A stretch of DNA of 64,000 nt, from NCBI RefSeq assembly GCF_900129295.1, contig NZ_FQUU01000020.1, positions 20,017 to 84,016 of the forward strand, given 5' to 3'. Source of the DNA: Flavisolibacter ginsengisoli DSM 18119 (GTDB taxonomy: Bacteria; Bacteroidota; Bacteroidia; Chitinophagales; Chitinophagaceae). Of this stretch, positions 26,405 to 36,981 are shown piece after piece. Under the pieces are notes generated by a model. That model was not told the origin of the DNA. It worked only from the letters and a program-made list of their open reading frames with translations, and ran no database searches. Made by a program: the position numbers and the translations under genes. The stretch's first letter is position 1. Every line of letters starts with the position of its first letter.

Positions 26405-27160
26405 TTATTTTATTTCAATAGAGTCTGTCAGTTCTGAGTCAACCAGGATACGACCACAGTTTTCGCAAACCATAACTTTTTTACGCTGTTTGATCTCACT
26501 TTGCTTTTGAGGGGGAATATAATAAAAGCAACCACCACAAGCATCCCTTTCAACAGGCACAACAGCCAGGCCATTGCGGTAATTCTTACGGATCTTTTCA
26601 TAGCTGGCCAGTAAACGAGGGTCAACATGCGATTTGGCTTCCTCGGCCAGCTTATTAAAATGTTTTTCTTCTTTTTCGGTTGCGGCAATGATCTTTTCCA
26701 ATTCACCCTTCTTGTTAGCTAGTACACCTTCTTTAGTGGCAAGGGCTTTTTTAGCCTTATCCAGTGCCTGGGCCTTCTCGGCTATCTCTTCATTGGCATC
26801 TTTGATATGCTTTTCACACAGCTTTACTTCCAGCTGCTGCATCTCCATTTCTTTATTAATAGCTTCAAACTCCCGGTTATTCTTTACGTTTTCGCTTTGC
26901 TTCTCATATTTTTTTATCAAAGCTTCGGCTTCCTTGATTGCTTCTTTCTTTTGAGCAATAAACTCCGTGATACCGTTGATCTCTTCTTCTATACGAAGCT
27001 GACGAGCATGCAAACCATGAATTTCATCTTCCAGGTCAGCCACCTCAATAGGAAGTTCACCTTTTAAAATGTGAATTTCATCCAGCTTGGAATCCACTTT
27101 TTGTAACTGCACCAGTGAACTAAGCTTTTCTTCTACTGAATATTCTTTAACGTTTGCCAT
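26405..27160 (-). CDS. Coiled-coil protein with C4 zinc ribbon
   Basis: A 251-residue cytoplasmic protein. Residues about 10-180 are a long charged coiled coil (ELPIEVADLEDEIHGL, NREFEAINKEMEMQQLEV). The C-terminus carries a C4 zinc ribbon, CGGCF (about 208) and CENCGR (about 233), followed by IL. This is the family annotated as 'zinc ribbon domain protein, C4-type', related to Chlamydia CT398, with suggested but unproven roles in nucleic-acid or sigma-factor-linked complexes. It lies 101 bp downstream of a Nif3 family gene on the same strand, a common pairing. Confidence 0.92.
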   Translation of the reverse strand: MANVKEYSVEEKLSSLVQLQKVDSKLDEIHILKGELPIEVADLEDEIHGLHARQLRIEEEINGITEFIAQKKEAIKEAEALIKKYEKQSENVKNNREFEAINKEMEMQQLEVKLCEKHIKDANEEIAEKAQALDKAKKALATKEGVLANKKGELEKIIAATEKEEKHFNKLAEEAKSHVDPRLLASYEKIRKNYRNGLAVVPVERDACGGCFYYIPPQKQSEIKQRKKVMVCENCGRILVDSELTDSIEIK

Positions 27161-27261
27161 TTTAAGTTTATAGTTTGAAGTTTGTTTTTACGGATCATCA
27201 AACGTCAACCATGAATACCAACCTGCATTATTAAGTTATTTCTGCCTCCCGGCTACATCTA

Positions 27262-28359
27262 TTATCCTAAATAATTGACTGGATTTGTATTCACGCTTGA
27301 TTTAAGGACGGCAAAGGTAGGGAATTTTTTGAGCAAAAGGTCAGAGAGAAGCTCTACAGTATACTGCTCGCTTTCATAATGACCTATATCTGCCAGGACT
27401 ATTTTACCTTCTGCATCGAAAAACTCATGGTATTTCACATCACCGGTAATATATATATCAGCCTGGCTGCTAATGGCTTTCTTTAGCAAAAAGCTGCCAG
27501 CCCCGCCACAAACAGCCACTTTTTGAATGGGTTTTCCCAACAGGCTGGTGTACCGGATACCATTTGCTGCAAAACGGTCCTTTAATAAATTCAGAAACCC
27601 TTTTTCTTCCATTGGGGCTTCCAGGTACCCAACCACCCCTGAACCCATGCCCAGGTGGCTATTTTCCATGGTAAATATATCATAAGCCACTTCTTCATAG
27701 GGGTGGTGCTTAACCAGGGCTTTTACTACCTGGGTTTCCAGGTAGAAGGGATACACGATCTCTATCTTGGTTTCTTTTTCCTGGTGCTGTTTGCCAATTT
27801 CGCCCACGTAGGGGTTGGCGCCTTCTTCAGCCTTAAATGTTCCGGTGCCTTCACTGTTAAAAGAGCATTCTGAATATTGACCTATATGTCCTGCACCGGC
27901 GTTAAAAACGGCTTTTCTCACCTCTTCGGCTTTATCAACGGGTGCAAATGTGATGAGCCTGCGTAGTAACCTTTTTTTTGGCTGAAGCACCTCTATGTCT
28001 TTTAGTCCGAGCTTTTGGGCTATCATGCCATTGACTCCTAGTAATACATTATCAAGATTGGTATGGGCTGCATAAAGAGCAATATCATTTTTTATAGCTT
28101 CTATGATTATACTTTCAACGTAGCTTTTGCCATTGATTCGCTTCAGTCCCTTGAAAATGATTGGATGGTGAGATATGATAAGATTGCAATTGCTTGCCTG
28201 CGCTTCTTTTATTACCTCAAGTGTCACATCAAGAGAGCAAAGTACTCCTGAACATTCCCGGTCACCATTACCTGTGATAAGACCAGCATTATCATAATCC
28301 TCCTGCAATTCAGGGGCAGCAAATACTTCAATAGCAGAAATAAGATCAATTATTTTCAT
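27262..28359 (-). CDS. Nif3-like dinuclear metal center protein
   Basis: A 365-residue member of the NIF3/DUF34 family with the CutA-like insert found in the longer bacterial form (YqfO type). Metal ligands are seen in NLIISHHPIIFKG (about 60-72), YAAHTNLDN (about 95-103) and near the C-terminus in LADIGHYESEQY (about 327). The function is unproven; the family has been called GTP cyclohydrolase I type 2 without good support. It is transcribed toward the zinc-ribbon gene and diverges from the YitT gene with only 29 bp between start codons. Confidence 0.94.
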   Translation of the reverse strand: MKIIDLISAIEVFAAPELQEDYDNAGLITGNGDRECSGVLCSLDVTLEVIKEAQASNCNLIISHHPIIFKGLKRINGKSYVESIIIEAIKNDIALYAAHTNLDNVLLGVNGMIAQKLGLKDIEVLQPKKRLLRRLITFAPVDKAEEVRKAVFNAGAGHIGQYSECSFNSEGTGTFKAEEGANPYVGEIGKQHQEKETKIEIVYPFYLETQVVKALVKHHPYEEVAYDIFTMENSHLGMGSGVVGYLEAPMEEKGFLNLLKDRFAANGIRYTSLLGKPIQKVAVCGGAGSFLLKKAISSQADIYITGDVKYHEFFDAEGKIVLADIGHYESEQYTVELLSDLLLKKFPTFAVLKSSVNTNPVNYLG

Positions 28360-28388
28360 GAGTGAAAGTTAGTGCTTTGTAGTTTTGA

Positions 28389-29357
28389 ATGAATTCAATG
28401 ACCATCATAAATCGAATAAGCAATATTTTTCAAACCGATCGAAGCCGTACTGTTGAAAGTATTCAAAGACGCCAGGCTTCAAAAAGGTTGAAAAAACGGG
28501 TATTGAATTACCTGCGTGACTTCCTGATCATTATACTAGGCGTGGTTTCTGCTGGTTTTGGACTCAAAGGCTTCCTGATGCCCAATGGCCTGATTGATGG
28601 AGGGGTGACCGGTATCTCCTTATTGATCAACAAGGAATCACATATCTCTTTATCTATCCTGATACTTATTTTAAACATTCCATTTTTGTTATTAGGTTTC
28701 AGGCAGATCAGTATGGGCTTTTGCATGAAGAGCATTGGCAGTATTACAGCCCTGGCAATAGCAGTGGCTATCATCCCCTATCCTATAATTACCAATGATA
28801 AAATATTAGTAGCTGTATTTGGAGGGTTTTTCCTGGGTGCGGGCATAGGCCTGGTGATCAGGGGCGGAGCAGTCATTGACGGCACTGAGGTGCTTGCTAT
28901 TTATTTAAGTCGCAAGGCAAGTCTTACAGTAGGTGATTTTATTCTGATCTTCAACATTATAATTTTTTCTGTAGCTGCCTACCTGCTCACTATTGAAGTG
29001 GCCTTATATTCCATCCTGATTTACCTGGCAGCATCTAAAACAGTAGATTTTATACTGGAGGGTATTGAAGAATTTACAGGTGTCACAATTATTTCTACAA
29101 GAAGTCACCAGATAAGCCAGATGATCAAGAAAAAGCTGGGGCGGGGCCTTACTATCTATACTGGAAGAAAAGGCTTTGGTAAAAGTGGTGAAAGCAACCA
29201 AGAGGTAGATATTATTTTCACTGTCATTACAAGGCTGGAGATCAACAGGCTCACCACTGAAGTGGAAAGAATAGATCCAAGGGCTTTTATAGTAATGCAA
29301 AGTATTAGAGATACAAGAGGTGGCATGGTAAAGAAGCACCCTTTAAAGGAAAAGTAA
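28389..29357 (+). CDS. YitT family membrane protein
   Basis: A 322-residue protein with a basic N-terminal tail of about 40 residues, five to six membrane helices (about 42-225) and a cytoplasmic C-terminal DUF2179 domain (about 233-315: GVTIISTRSH, RGLTIYTGRKGFG). The motif LIDGGVTGISLLI (about 68-80) is diagnostic of YitT. The transport substrate or role is not established. The start at 28389 makes the promoters of this gene and of the divergent Nif3 gene overlap. Confidence 0.93.
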   Translation: MNSMTIINRISNIFQTDRSRTVESIQRRQASKRLKKRVLNYLRDFLIIILGVVSAGFGLKGFLMPNGLIDGGVTGISLLINKESHISLSILILILNIPFLLLGFRQISMGFCMKSIGSITALAIAVAIIPYPIITNDKILVAVFGGFFLGAGIGLVIRGGAVIDGTEVLAIYLSRKASLTVGDFILIFNIIIFSVAAYLLTIEVALYSILIYLAASKTVDFILEGIEEFTGVTIISTRSHQISQMIKKKLGRGLTIYTGRKGFGKSGESNQEVDIIFTVITRLEINRLTTEVERIDPRAFIVMQSIRDTRGGMVKKHPLKEK

Positions 29358-29438
29358 TTAGAAGCCTTATCTTCTTTATTAACTGGTGTACATCGCCACT
29401 ATAGTATTGCCAAATCATTATTCCCTTAGATTTGAAAA

Positions 29439-30938
29439 ATGAACACCCCTGAACTATACGAATTGTACAAAAGCAAAATGCAAAGAATTGCAGATATAAG
29501 AAATGCAAGTGCATTAATGCAATGGGACCAGGAAACATACATGCCACCAAAGGGTGCTACCCTCAGGGGCCAACAAATAAGTACTCTTTCAGAATTAAGC
29601 CATACACTATTTATTGAAGAAGAATTAGGCAGCATCTTAAATGACCTGTCAGGAAAGAATGATCTTGACATCACCCAAAAACGGAATGTTGCAAGAACAT
29701 TGGAGGATTACCAAAAGAACAAAAAATATACGTCTGCATTTGTGCGGGCTTTATCTGACCAGGTCAATAAAGCCTTTCATGCCTGGATAGAGTCAAGGAA
29801 GCAAAATGCGTTCTCCATATTTCAACCGGAACTGGATAAACTCATTGCACTAAAAAAACAGGAAGTCCAATTACTTGGTTTTGAGAAACATCCATATGAT
29901 GCCTTATTGGATGAATTTGAAAAAGGATGTACCGTGGAGTTGCTGGACAAAACTTTTTCCGGCATTATCCCGGTATTAAAAACCTTACTCGGTAAAATTG
30001 CAGCCAGCCCGCAGGTGGATGACAGTTTCCTGCAACAGGCTTTTCCTAAAGAAAAGCAATGGGAATGGGGAATGCACCTGGTGAAACAATTGAATTTTGA
30101 TTTCGAAGCAGGAAGGCAGGACATTAGTGAACATCCCTTTAGCACCAGTTTGAATAGCAAGGATGTGCGGATTACAACACGGATTGACGAAAATGACTTT
30201 GCCAATATGACCTGGAGTTGTATTCACGAAACAGGGCATGCCTTATATGAACAAGGACTATTAAGTGAAAATTATGGACTTCCTTTAGGTGAAGCCTGCT
30301 CCTATAGTATACATGAATCTCAATCAAGGCTGTGGGAGAACAATGTGGGGCGCAGCCTGGTATTCTGGCGCCATTATTTTTCGGGGCTTCAGCAATTTTT
30401 CCCCGAACAATTTAAAAATGTGACAGTAGATCAATTTTATAAAGGCATTAATAAGGTACAACCTTCATTTATCCGAACGGAGGCTGACGAGATCACCTAT
30501 CATTTCCATGTGTACATACGATATGAACTGGAAAAGAAGCTTATAGATGGTTCATTAACTACCGGGGACATACCCGCCTATTGGAATGAACAATATAAAC
30601 AGCTAATGGATATTACCGTGCCGGATGACAAAAATGGCTGCCTTCAGGATGTGCACTGGAGCCATGGAAGTTTTGGGTATTTTCCCACTTATAGCCTTGG
30701 AAGCTTCTATGCAGCCCAGTTTTTCCACCAGGCAGAAAAAGAGATCCCTTTGCTACAATCCGGGTTGGAAAAGGGAGATTCTTCCCTTCTTTTAAAATGG
30801 CTGAGAGAAAAAATACATAGTAAAGGAAGATTTTATACAAGCGAAGAATTGTGCAAAGCTGTGACGGGCACTGGTTTGGAAATAAATTCTTTTACTTCCT
30901 ACCTGTTGGATAAATACAGTTCAATTTATACCTTGTAA
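29439..30938 (+). CDS. M32 family metallocarboxypeptidase (Taq-type)
   Basis: A 499-residue zinc carboxypeptidase that trims C-terminal residues from peptides. The metal-binding HETGH is at residues 263-267, with the downstream Glu ligand in HESQSRLWEN (about 291-300). The conserved N-terminal LMQWDQETYMPPKGA (about 27-41) and the C-terminal DVHWSHGSFGYFPTYSLG (about 404-421) are typical M32 stretches. No signal peptide is present, so it acts in the cytoplasm. A lipoprotein gene follows 12 bp downstream. Confidence 0.97.
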   Translation: MNTPELYELYKSKMQRIADIRNASALMQWDQETYMPPKGATLRGQQISTLSELSHTLFIEEELGSILNDLSGKNDLDITQKRNVARTLEDYQKNKKYTSAFVRALSDQVNKAFHAWIESRKQNAFSIFQPELDKLIALKKQEVQLLGFEKHPYDALLDEFEKGCTVELLDKTFSGIIPVLKTLLGKIAASPQVDDSFLQQAFPKEKQWEWGMHLVKQLNFDFEAGRQDISEHPFSTSLNSKDVRITTRIDENDFANMTWSCIHETGHALYEQGLLSENYGLPLGEACSYSIHESQSRLWENNVGRSLVFWRHYFSGLQQFFPEQFKNVTVDQFYKGINKVQPSFIRTEADEITYHFHVYIRYELEKKLIDGSLTTGDIPAYWNEQYKQLMDITVPDDKNGCLQDVHWSHGSFGYFPTYSLGSFYAAQFFHQAEKEIPLLQSGLEKGDSSLLLKWLREKIHSKGRFYTSEELCKAVTGTGLEINSFTSYLLDKYSSIYTL

Positions 30939-30950
30939 GCAAATACTCTT

Positions 30951-31352
30951 ATGAAACAGATCTATACCCTTATCCTCCTATCATTTCTTTGCGGTTGCAG
31001 CAAAGAACAGTTAGTGAAAAATGCAGTTATTGATGCCATGACATCCGGGCAATGGAAAGTTGTGAATTTCAAAAACGATAATACTGATAAAACCAGTGAT
31101 TTTGCAGTCTATAAATTCCAGTTCAAAGAGAACCTGACAGTAGATGCCATCAATAGTACTTCAGTGGAAACTACAGGTACCTGGACAGCAGATGGAAATG
31201 CAAGGACGATTAGCTCCACATTTAATAATGCAAATGCTACCATAACCTTATTAAATGGGACCTGGCAGATCACTGATAATAGCTGGACTTACGTGGTAGC
31301 CTCTCAATCGGTAAATGGGACCATCAAATCATTGCGTCTAGAAAAGCTTTGA
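30951..31352 (+). CDS. Small lipoprotein (lipocalin-like)
   Basis: A 133-residue lipoprotein with a short signal peptide ending in the lipobox LCGC (Cys at about residue 16). The mature part has a WKVVNFKNDNTDKT start and alternating strands (YKFQFKENLTV, TGTWTADGNARTI, NGTWQITDNSWTYVV) like the lipocalin-like domains of Bacteroidota lipoproteins. It probably sits on the outer membrane. It is likely cotranscribed with the M32 peptidase (12 bp gap); the function is unknown. Confidence 0.85.
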   Translation: MKQIYTLILLSFLCGCSKEQLVKNAVIDAMTSGQWKVVNFKNDNTDKTSDFAVYKFQFKENLTVDAINSTSVETTGTWTADGNARTISSTFNNANATITLLNGTWQITDNSWTYVVASQSVNGTIKSLRLEKL

Positions 31353-31460
31353 GACATTTTTTTATTTAAATCCAATTAATGAAATACCGGGAATACTTTT
31401 TGCAATTATGAAACGTTAATCTTTAACAACCTTACGAAAACTTGCCTAAGGGGCCTAAAA

Positions 31461-34400
31461 GTGAGCAAATTGAGACTGAAAACAACTGTTACCATTATAA
31501 TGCTGTTTTTAGCAGTCGTAATTCATGCTCAGGCACCTACCCCCAACTTTTCAGCTTCAGTAACTTCAGGATGCTCTCCTTTAGTTGTAGATTTCAATGA
31601 TCTTTCAACCGGTAATCCAACAAGCTATTTCTGGGATTTTGGTAATGGTGCCACTTCAACAATTAAAAATCCCTCAACCACGTATTTTAAGGAAGGGGTT
31701 TATACTGTCAAATTAACCGTTACCAATAACAGGGGTTCCAATACATTAACACGTTCCAGCCTTATAACAATTTATGGAAAGCCAATACCACAATTTTCTG
31801 TGAGTGATAGCACAGGCTGCTTTCCCATCAGGTCCCAATTTACAGATGCATCCGGATCCAGTTCAGGTACCACTAATACAAAATGGTTTTGGGATTTTGG
31901 AGATGGCACACAAGCCACTGACCAGAATCCTTTACATACTTATACTTCGAGTGGCAATTTTGGGGTGACCATAAAAGTCACCAATGATAAAGGGTGTTCG
32001 AATGTTTTAACAAAGCCTGCCTATATCAGGACCACTAATGGAGTAAAATCCGATTTTACCAATTCAATGGCAGGGGTTTGCAAACCTCCATTTTCAATAA
32101 GTTTCACTAATAACTCAACCGGACCTGGCACACTTTCCTACCTATGGGATTTTGGAGATGGAAATACTTCTACAGTTCAATCGCCTTCCCATAGTTATAT
32201 AACACCCGGAAATTATACTGTTAGTCTTGCTACCACCAGCACAGCCGGTTGCTCTGATACAATGATCAAAAAAGACCTGTTTGCTATTCTTGATATCCAT
32301 ACAGATTTCAATGCTCCGGACAGCATTTGCATTAATAGCGAAGCGGGATTTATAAATACTTCATCGCCTGTGCCGGTGAGCTCATTATGGAAATTTGGAG
32401 ATGGAACGAGCAGTACGGACACTATGCCAATTAAAAGGTTTACAAATGTTGGCAACTTCAATGTGACTTTATATAATACCTATAGCTTTTGTAAAGATTC
32501 TTTTACTAAGGCGATTAAAGTATTGGCTAAACCCAAAGCAAATTTTACTGTAAGTAGTACATTCAAGTGCAGTCCACCCTTTTCAGTAAACTTCACTGAT
32601 GCAACACCAGGGGCTGTTTCCTGGTTATGGAATTTTGGCGACAGCACCACCTCCACTGATCAGAATCCAGTGCATGTTTTCAACGATTTTGGTTACTATA
32701 CGGTTAAACTCATTACTACCAATGCTTCCGGATGTTCAGATACTTTGCAAAAAGATTCATTGATAAGTATAGTTAAGCCTATTATTACCTTACCAGACTT
32801 ACCTCAAAATGGGTGTATACCATATACAATCAATCCTTTAGCAAATATTATTACGGGTGACAATGTAACTTCTTATTTATGGGATTTTGGTGATGGAGGG
32901 AGTTCTACACAAAAAAATCCAACTTATACTTATTTAACGCAGGGCACTTATACGGTAACATTAACTATTACCACAAGTACCGGATGCACGGAAGTCTTTT
33001 CATTACCTGCTGCAGTAAAAGTAGGAACAAGGCAACCTGTGGATTTTACTGTTTTACCTAATCCTGTTTGCGCTTTGCAACCAGTTCAATTCACCGGCAT
33101 TTCAGATACCTCTGATGCCTGGCTTTGGGAATTTGGGGATGGCGCTGCAGCAACAGATAAGAACACCTCCCATTCCTACCAGGATATAGGAACATTTACT
33201 GTAACCTTTACTGCCTATAATAATGGCTGCCCTTCAATCATTAAAAAAACAAATGCTATCACTGTTAGCCCACCCATTCCTGCCTTTAGTTTCGATGTAG
33301 ATTGTTCCAATAAACTTAAGGTGAACTTTACTGATAAATCACAAGGAGCCATTAGCTGGTTATGGGACTTTGGCGATGGCACAACATCAACTTTACAAAA
33401 TCCTACGCATACTTATAGTACTTATCAAACGTATACAGTATCACTTACGGTTACAAACAATACCTGCTCAAACAGTATTTCAGATGCAGTTAAGCTGTTT
33501 ACTGATATGCCTGATTTTAATGTGACCAATCCTACAGTTTGCCGCAAATCAACTGTTTATTTTGGTGCTGTGGTAAAAGATCCGGCCAACTATGTTAGAT
33601 ATATCTGGGACTTTGGAAATGGTGGCACCTGGGATAGTGACCTTTTTGACCGTACAGGCGCAGCGTATCATTATTATTCCGTAGCAGGAACTTATGATAT
33701 TACTTTAACGCTAACGGATATACATGGTTGTAATACTGTGGTCACAAAAACCAAATATGTACGCATTAATGGACCAACAGCTAATTTCTCATCTATTAAT
33801 CCAAATGGTTGTGTTTCTACTGTAAGAAACTTTACTGATCTTTCAAAGGATGATGCCATTCACCCAATAAAATCATGGAAATGGGATTTCGGTGATGGAA
33901 TCATTACCACGCTTACCAAACCACCTTTTACCCATACTTACGCTGATACCGGTACCTATTCTGTAAACCTCGTCGTAACAGATTCTGTGGGCTGCCGTGA
34001 TAGTATTTCCAGAGCAAACCTCATTCATGCTACCAATCCAAAAGCGGCATTTACAGTTGATACGCTAGCATGCCCGGGAAGTAACTTAACATTTACCAAT
34101 ACTACTGCCTCTACTGGGTTTACCAGCTCCTGGAACTTTGGTGATGCAACTAGTTCAACACTTGTTTCCCCTGTCCATTCCTATACAGATTCAGGGTATT
34201 ATTCTGTAAGTTTAATGATCACAGATCAATATGGTTGTACGGATACGCTGACTAAACCAAACCATATCCGGGTGGCACGGCCTGTGGCCAGTTTTTCATT
34301 GAGCGATTCAATAAGTTCCTGTGTTCCTTTCGAAGTACAGTTCACTAATACCTCCTATTTCACGAACTCAATTTTATGGAACCTTGGAAGTGGAACGAGC

Positions 34401-35810
34401 AGCGTTCCCAACCCTGTTCAATACTATATTACGCCTGACACATACCAGGTAAGCCTTACAGTTACCAGTCCGGGGGGATGTACAGATAAAGCTGTTAAAA
34501 GTATAACCCTATACGATACGATTGGATCCAAAATCACTTATTCACCATTAAGTGGATGCAAGCCGCTGAATGTATCCTTAGCAACCTACAGTCCGGGGCC
34601 TGTTACCTATACCTGGGACTTTGGAGATGGAGTTATACTTAATAATAAAACTGACAGCCTGGAGCATATCTACAATTTCTTTGGAGATTTTGTACCCAAG
34701 ATCATTATGACTGATCCATCTGGATGTCAATATCCCATCACAGGATTTGATACAATCCATATTATAGGGGCGATTGCGAAATTTGGACTGGATAAGAAGC
34801 TGTTATGCGACAGTGGGCTGGTAACTTTTATTGATTCAACCACTTTCAATGATCCATTAACTTCTTATCAATGGAGTTATGGAGATGGTTCTACTTCCAC
34901 CTTACCTGATCCGGGGAGCCATTATTACGCCTCACCGGGCATTTATTCGGTATCCGTAAATGTAGCTACCCTTAACAATTGTGTGGACACTTTCACCTTG
35001 AAGGATATAATAAAGGTTGTTCAAAGTCCATTAATATCGATTGTGAGTGATACCGTTGTTTGTTTAGGGGATTCAATGCTTCATAAAGGAGTCTTCCAGC
35101 GAAGTGACACTTCTGCAGTTAATTGGTTATGGAATTTCCCTAATGGAAACATGTCTGTTTTGCAAAATCCTGCATTGCAGGCTTATGGCACAGCAGGAAA
35201 CTATTCTATATCCACTATAGCTACGAATAGCAGCGGCTGTGCAGATACGGCTTATAAAAATCTTCTTGTCAACCCTTTACCAGTTATTACAGTTCCATCA
35301 CCCTTAACGAAACAAGCCGGATTTCCATTAACCATTCCGGCCTCATACAGTTCAAATGTGACCAGTTATACCTGGATGCCTGCCGCTACATTAACATGTA
35401 CTGATTGTCCACAACCAGTTACCAATACAAAATTCAATAAACTATTTAGTGTTGCCGTAGTAGACAGTAACGGTTGTCGCAACAGGACCAACGTCCAGGT
35501 AATTGTTGTATGCCCTAATGCCAATGTATTTATCCCAAATACTTTTTCACCTAATGGTGATGGTAGTAATGATGTACTTTATGTAAGAGGAAAAGGATTG
35601 GAAAGGGTTAAAACCCTTAGAATATTTAACAGGTGGGGAGAAGTGGTTTTCGAACAGACTAACTTTCCGGTAAACGATGCTTCCTATGGATGGAATGGCA
35701 GGTACAAAGGTGCTTTACCTCACCCGGATGTATATGTGTACCAGGTAGAAGTATTTTGTGAGAATAGCGATATCATACGTTTTGAAGGAAACGTTGCCTT
35801 GATACAATAG
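31461..35810 (+). CDS. Giant PKD-repeat surface protein with T9SS type B C-terminal domain
   Basis: A 1449-residue secreted protein. It has a signal peptide (KLRLKTTVTIIMLFLAVVIHAQ), then about 15 PKD-like beta-sandwich repeats, each marked by a variant of WDFGDG...P.HTY (for example YFWDFGNG, WLWDFGDGTTST, YTWDFGDG). Some late copies are divergent (ILWNLGSG, WLWNFPNG). The last 90 residues start at VFIPNTFSPNGDGSND and include LRIFNRWGEVVFE, the gliding-motility-associated (CHU_C, type B) sorting domain. It is expected to be exported by T9SS and to act as an adhesin or filament. The start codon is GTG. The PorP/SprF-like gene begins 2 bp after the stop, a typical cargo-partner pair. Confidence 0.96.
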   Translation: MSKLRLKTTVTIIMLFLAVVIHAQAPTPNFSASVTSGCSPLVVDFNDLSTGNPTSYFWDFGNGATSTIKNPSTTYFKEGVYTVKLTVTNNRGSNTLTRSSLITIYGKPIPQFSVSDSTGCFPIRSQFTDASGSSSGTTNTKWFWDFGDGTQATDQNPLHTYTSSGNFGVTIKVTNDKGCSNVLTKPAYIRTTNGVKSDFTNSMAGVCKPPFSISFTNNSTGPGTLSYLWDFGDGNTSTVQSPSHSYITPGNYTVSLATTSTAGCSDTMIKKDLFAILDIHTDFNAPDSICINSEAGFINTSSPVPVSSLWKFGDGTSSTDTMPIKRFTNVGNFNVTLYNTYSFCKDSFTKAIKVLAKPKANFTVSSTFKCSPPFSVNFTDATPGAVSWLWNFGDSTTSTDQNPVHVFNDFGYYTVKLITTNASGCSDTLQKDSLISIVKPIITLPDLPQNGCIPYTINPLANIITGDNVTSYLWDFGDGGSSTQKNPTYTYLTQGTYTVTLTITTSTGCTEVFSLPAAVKVGTRQPVDFTVLPNPVCALQPVQFTGISDTSDAWLWEFGDGAAATDKNTSHSYQDIGTFTVTFTAYNNGCPSIIKKTNAITVSPPIPAFSFDVDCSNKLKVNFTDKSQGAISWLWDFGDGTTSTLQNPTHTYSTYQTYTVSLTVTNNTCSNSISDAVKLFTDMPDFNVTNPTVCRKSTVYFGAVVKDPANYVRYIWDFGNGGTWDSDLFDRTGAAYHYYSVAGTYDITLTLTDIHGCNTVVTKTKYVRINGPTANFSSINPNGCVSTVRNFTDLSKDDAIHPIKSWKWDFGDGIITTLTKPPFTHTYADTGTYSVNLVVTDSVGCRDSISRANLIHATNPKAAFTVDTLACPGSNLTFTNTTASTGFTSSWNFGDATSSTLVSPVHSYTDSGYYSVSLMITDQYGCTDTLTKPNHIRVARPVASFSLSDSISSCVPFEVQFTNTSYFTNSILWNLGSGTSSVPNPVQYYITPDTYQVSLTVTSPGGCTDKAVKSITLYDTIGSKITYSPLSGCKPLNVSLATYSPGPVTYTWDFGDGVILNNKTDSLEHIYNFFGDFVPKIIMTDPSGCQYPITGFDTIHIIGAIAKFGLDKKLLCDSGLVTFIDSTTFNDPLTSYQWSYGDGSTSTLPDPGSHYYASPGIYSVSVNVATLNNCVDTFTLKDIIKVVQSPLISIVSDTVVCLGDSMLHKGVFQRSDTSAVNWLWNFPNGNMSVLQNPALQAYGTAGNYSISTIATNSSGCADTAYKNLLVNPLPVITVPSPLTKQAGFPLTIPASYSSNVTSYTWMPAATLTCTDCPQPVTNTKFNKLFSVAVVDSNGCRNRTNVQVIVVCPNANVFIPNTFSPNGDGSNDVLYVRGKGLERVKTLRIFNRWGEVVFEQTNFPVNDASYGWNGRYKGALPHPDVYVYQVEVFCENSDIIRFEGNVALIQ

Positions 35811-35812
35811 TT

Positions 35813-36820
35813 ATGAGAAAGAAATTATACCATATTATTTTTTCTTTATTAACCCTGTGTTGCAACGCTCTTGTGTCTGGGCAGGACATTCATTTCTCTC
35901 AATTCTTTGAAGCCCCTCTTTTAAGAAACCCATCGCTTGCCGGAATCTTCACAGGAGATATTCGTATTCAGACTGTTTACAGGGATCAATGGAATAGCCT
36001 GACCGATGCATTTAAAACATTTTCTCTTAACGGTGAGTATAAAATGCCAGTAGGCAAGGGTTCTGATTTCTTAACTACCGGCTTACAAATATTACACGAC
36101 CGTGCTGGCACTGTGTCATGGGTTTCCACACATGTTTTACCTGCTCTAAACTTTCATAAATCACTAAGCAATGACAAAAACAGGTATTTATCACTTGGTT
36201 TTATGGGTGGCTTTGTTCAAAGAAGTTTTGACAGGAGTAAAATGACTACTAACAGTCAATATGATGGCATGGGTGATGGTGAGATCTTTCTTAAGCCACT
36301 ATATTCTTACCTGGATGTTTCTGTAGGAATGAGTTATAATTCCCAAATTGGCGAAAACCCCAATAACAACTTTTTTGTTGGTGCAGCGTATCATCATTTA
36401 AATAAACCAAAGAATAGTTTTTACCGTAATGCATCTGCTGAACTGGAACCGAAATGGGTAGGTTCCGCAGGTGTACGTCTTGCCGTAACTCCTATAAGTT
36501 ACCTGACTATCCAGGCAGACCATTCCAGGCAGGGACAATTTATGGAAACTGTGGGTGGTGCATTATATGGAATTAAAATAGGAGATGATTGGGATAAGCC
36601 ATTATATACCATTCATGGCGGGGCCTTCCTTCGTTGGAACGATGCTTTGATCCCTGTCATCAAACTTGATTATGCACCATTTTCTGCATCCTTTAGCTAT
36701 GATATAAACCTATCTAAATTAAAAACCTCCAGTTATGGCCGGGGAGGATTTGAATTGAGCATTTCTTACATAGGATTTATCAATCGTGAAATTGAATCAT
36801 TGAATTGCCCCAGGTTTTAA
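35813..36820 (+). CDS. PorP/SprF family T9SS outer-membrane protein
   Basis: A 335-residue predicted outer-membrane beta-barrel. It has a signal peptide ending near V-S-G-Q and then the family start DIHFSQFFEAPLLRNPSLAG (about 25-44) and YRDQWNSLT. SprF-type proteins are needed for the secretion or anchoring of type B CTD cargo such as SprB. The gene follows its likely cargo by 2 bp. A paralogue at 50889-51932 has the same start pattern and is paired with another PKD protein. Confidence 0.95.
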   Translation: MRKKLYHIIFSLLTLCCNALVSGQDIHFSQFFEAPLLRNPSLAGIFTGDIRIQTVYRDQWNSLTDAFKTFSLNGEYKMPVGKGSDFLTTGLQILHDRAGTVSWVSTHVLPALNFHKSLSNDKNRYLSLGFMGGFVQRSFDRSKMTTNSQYDGMGDGEIFLKPLYSYLDVSVGMSYNSQIGENPNNNFFVGAAYHHLNKPKNSFYRNASAELEPKWVGSAGVRLAVTPISYLTIQADHSRQGQFMETVGGALYGIKIGDDWDKPLYTIHGGAFLRWNDALIPVIKLDYAPFSASFSYDINLSKLKTSSYGRGGFELSISYIGFINREIESLNCPRF

Positions 36821-36981
36821 AAATATCATTGCCAGGTTTCGTCATGCTAACCATCAAGTATTATTCTCCCTAAAGCCTGGTCCAGCCTATCAAGACGCTT
36901 CGACAAGCCTCCTTTTAATGAGTATATTATTACATTGGCAAAAACAATAGATTCTATACTTTCATAGGATATATCGATATT

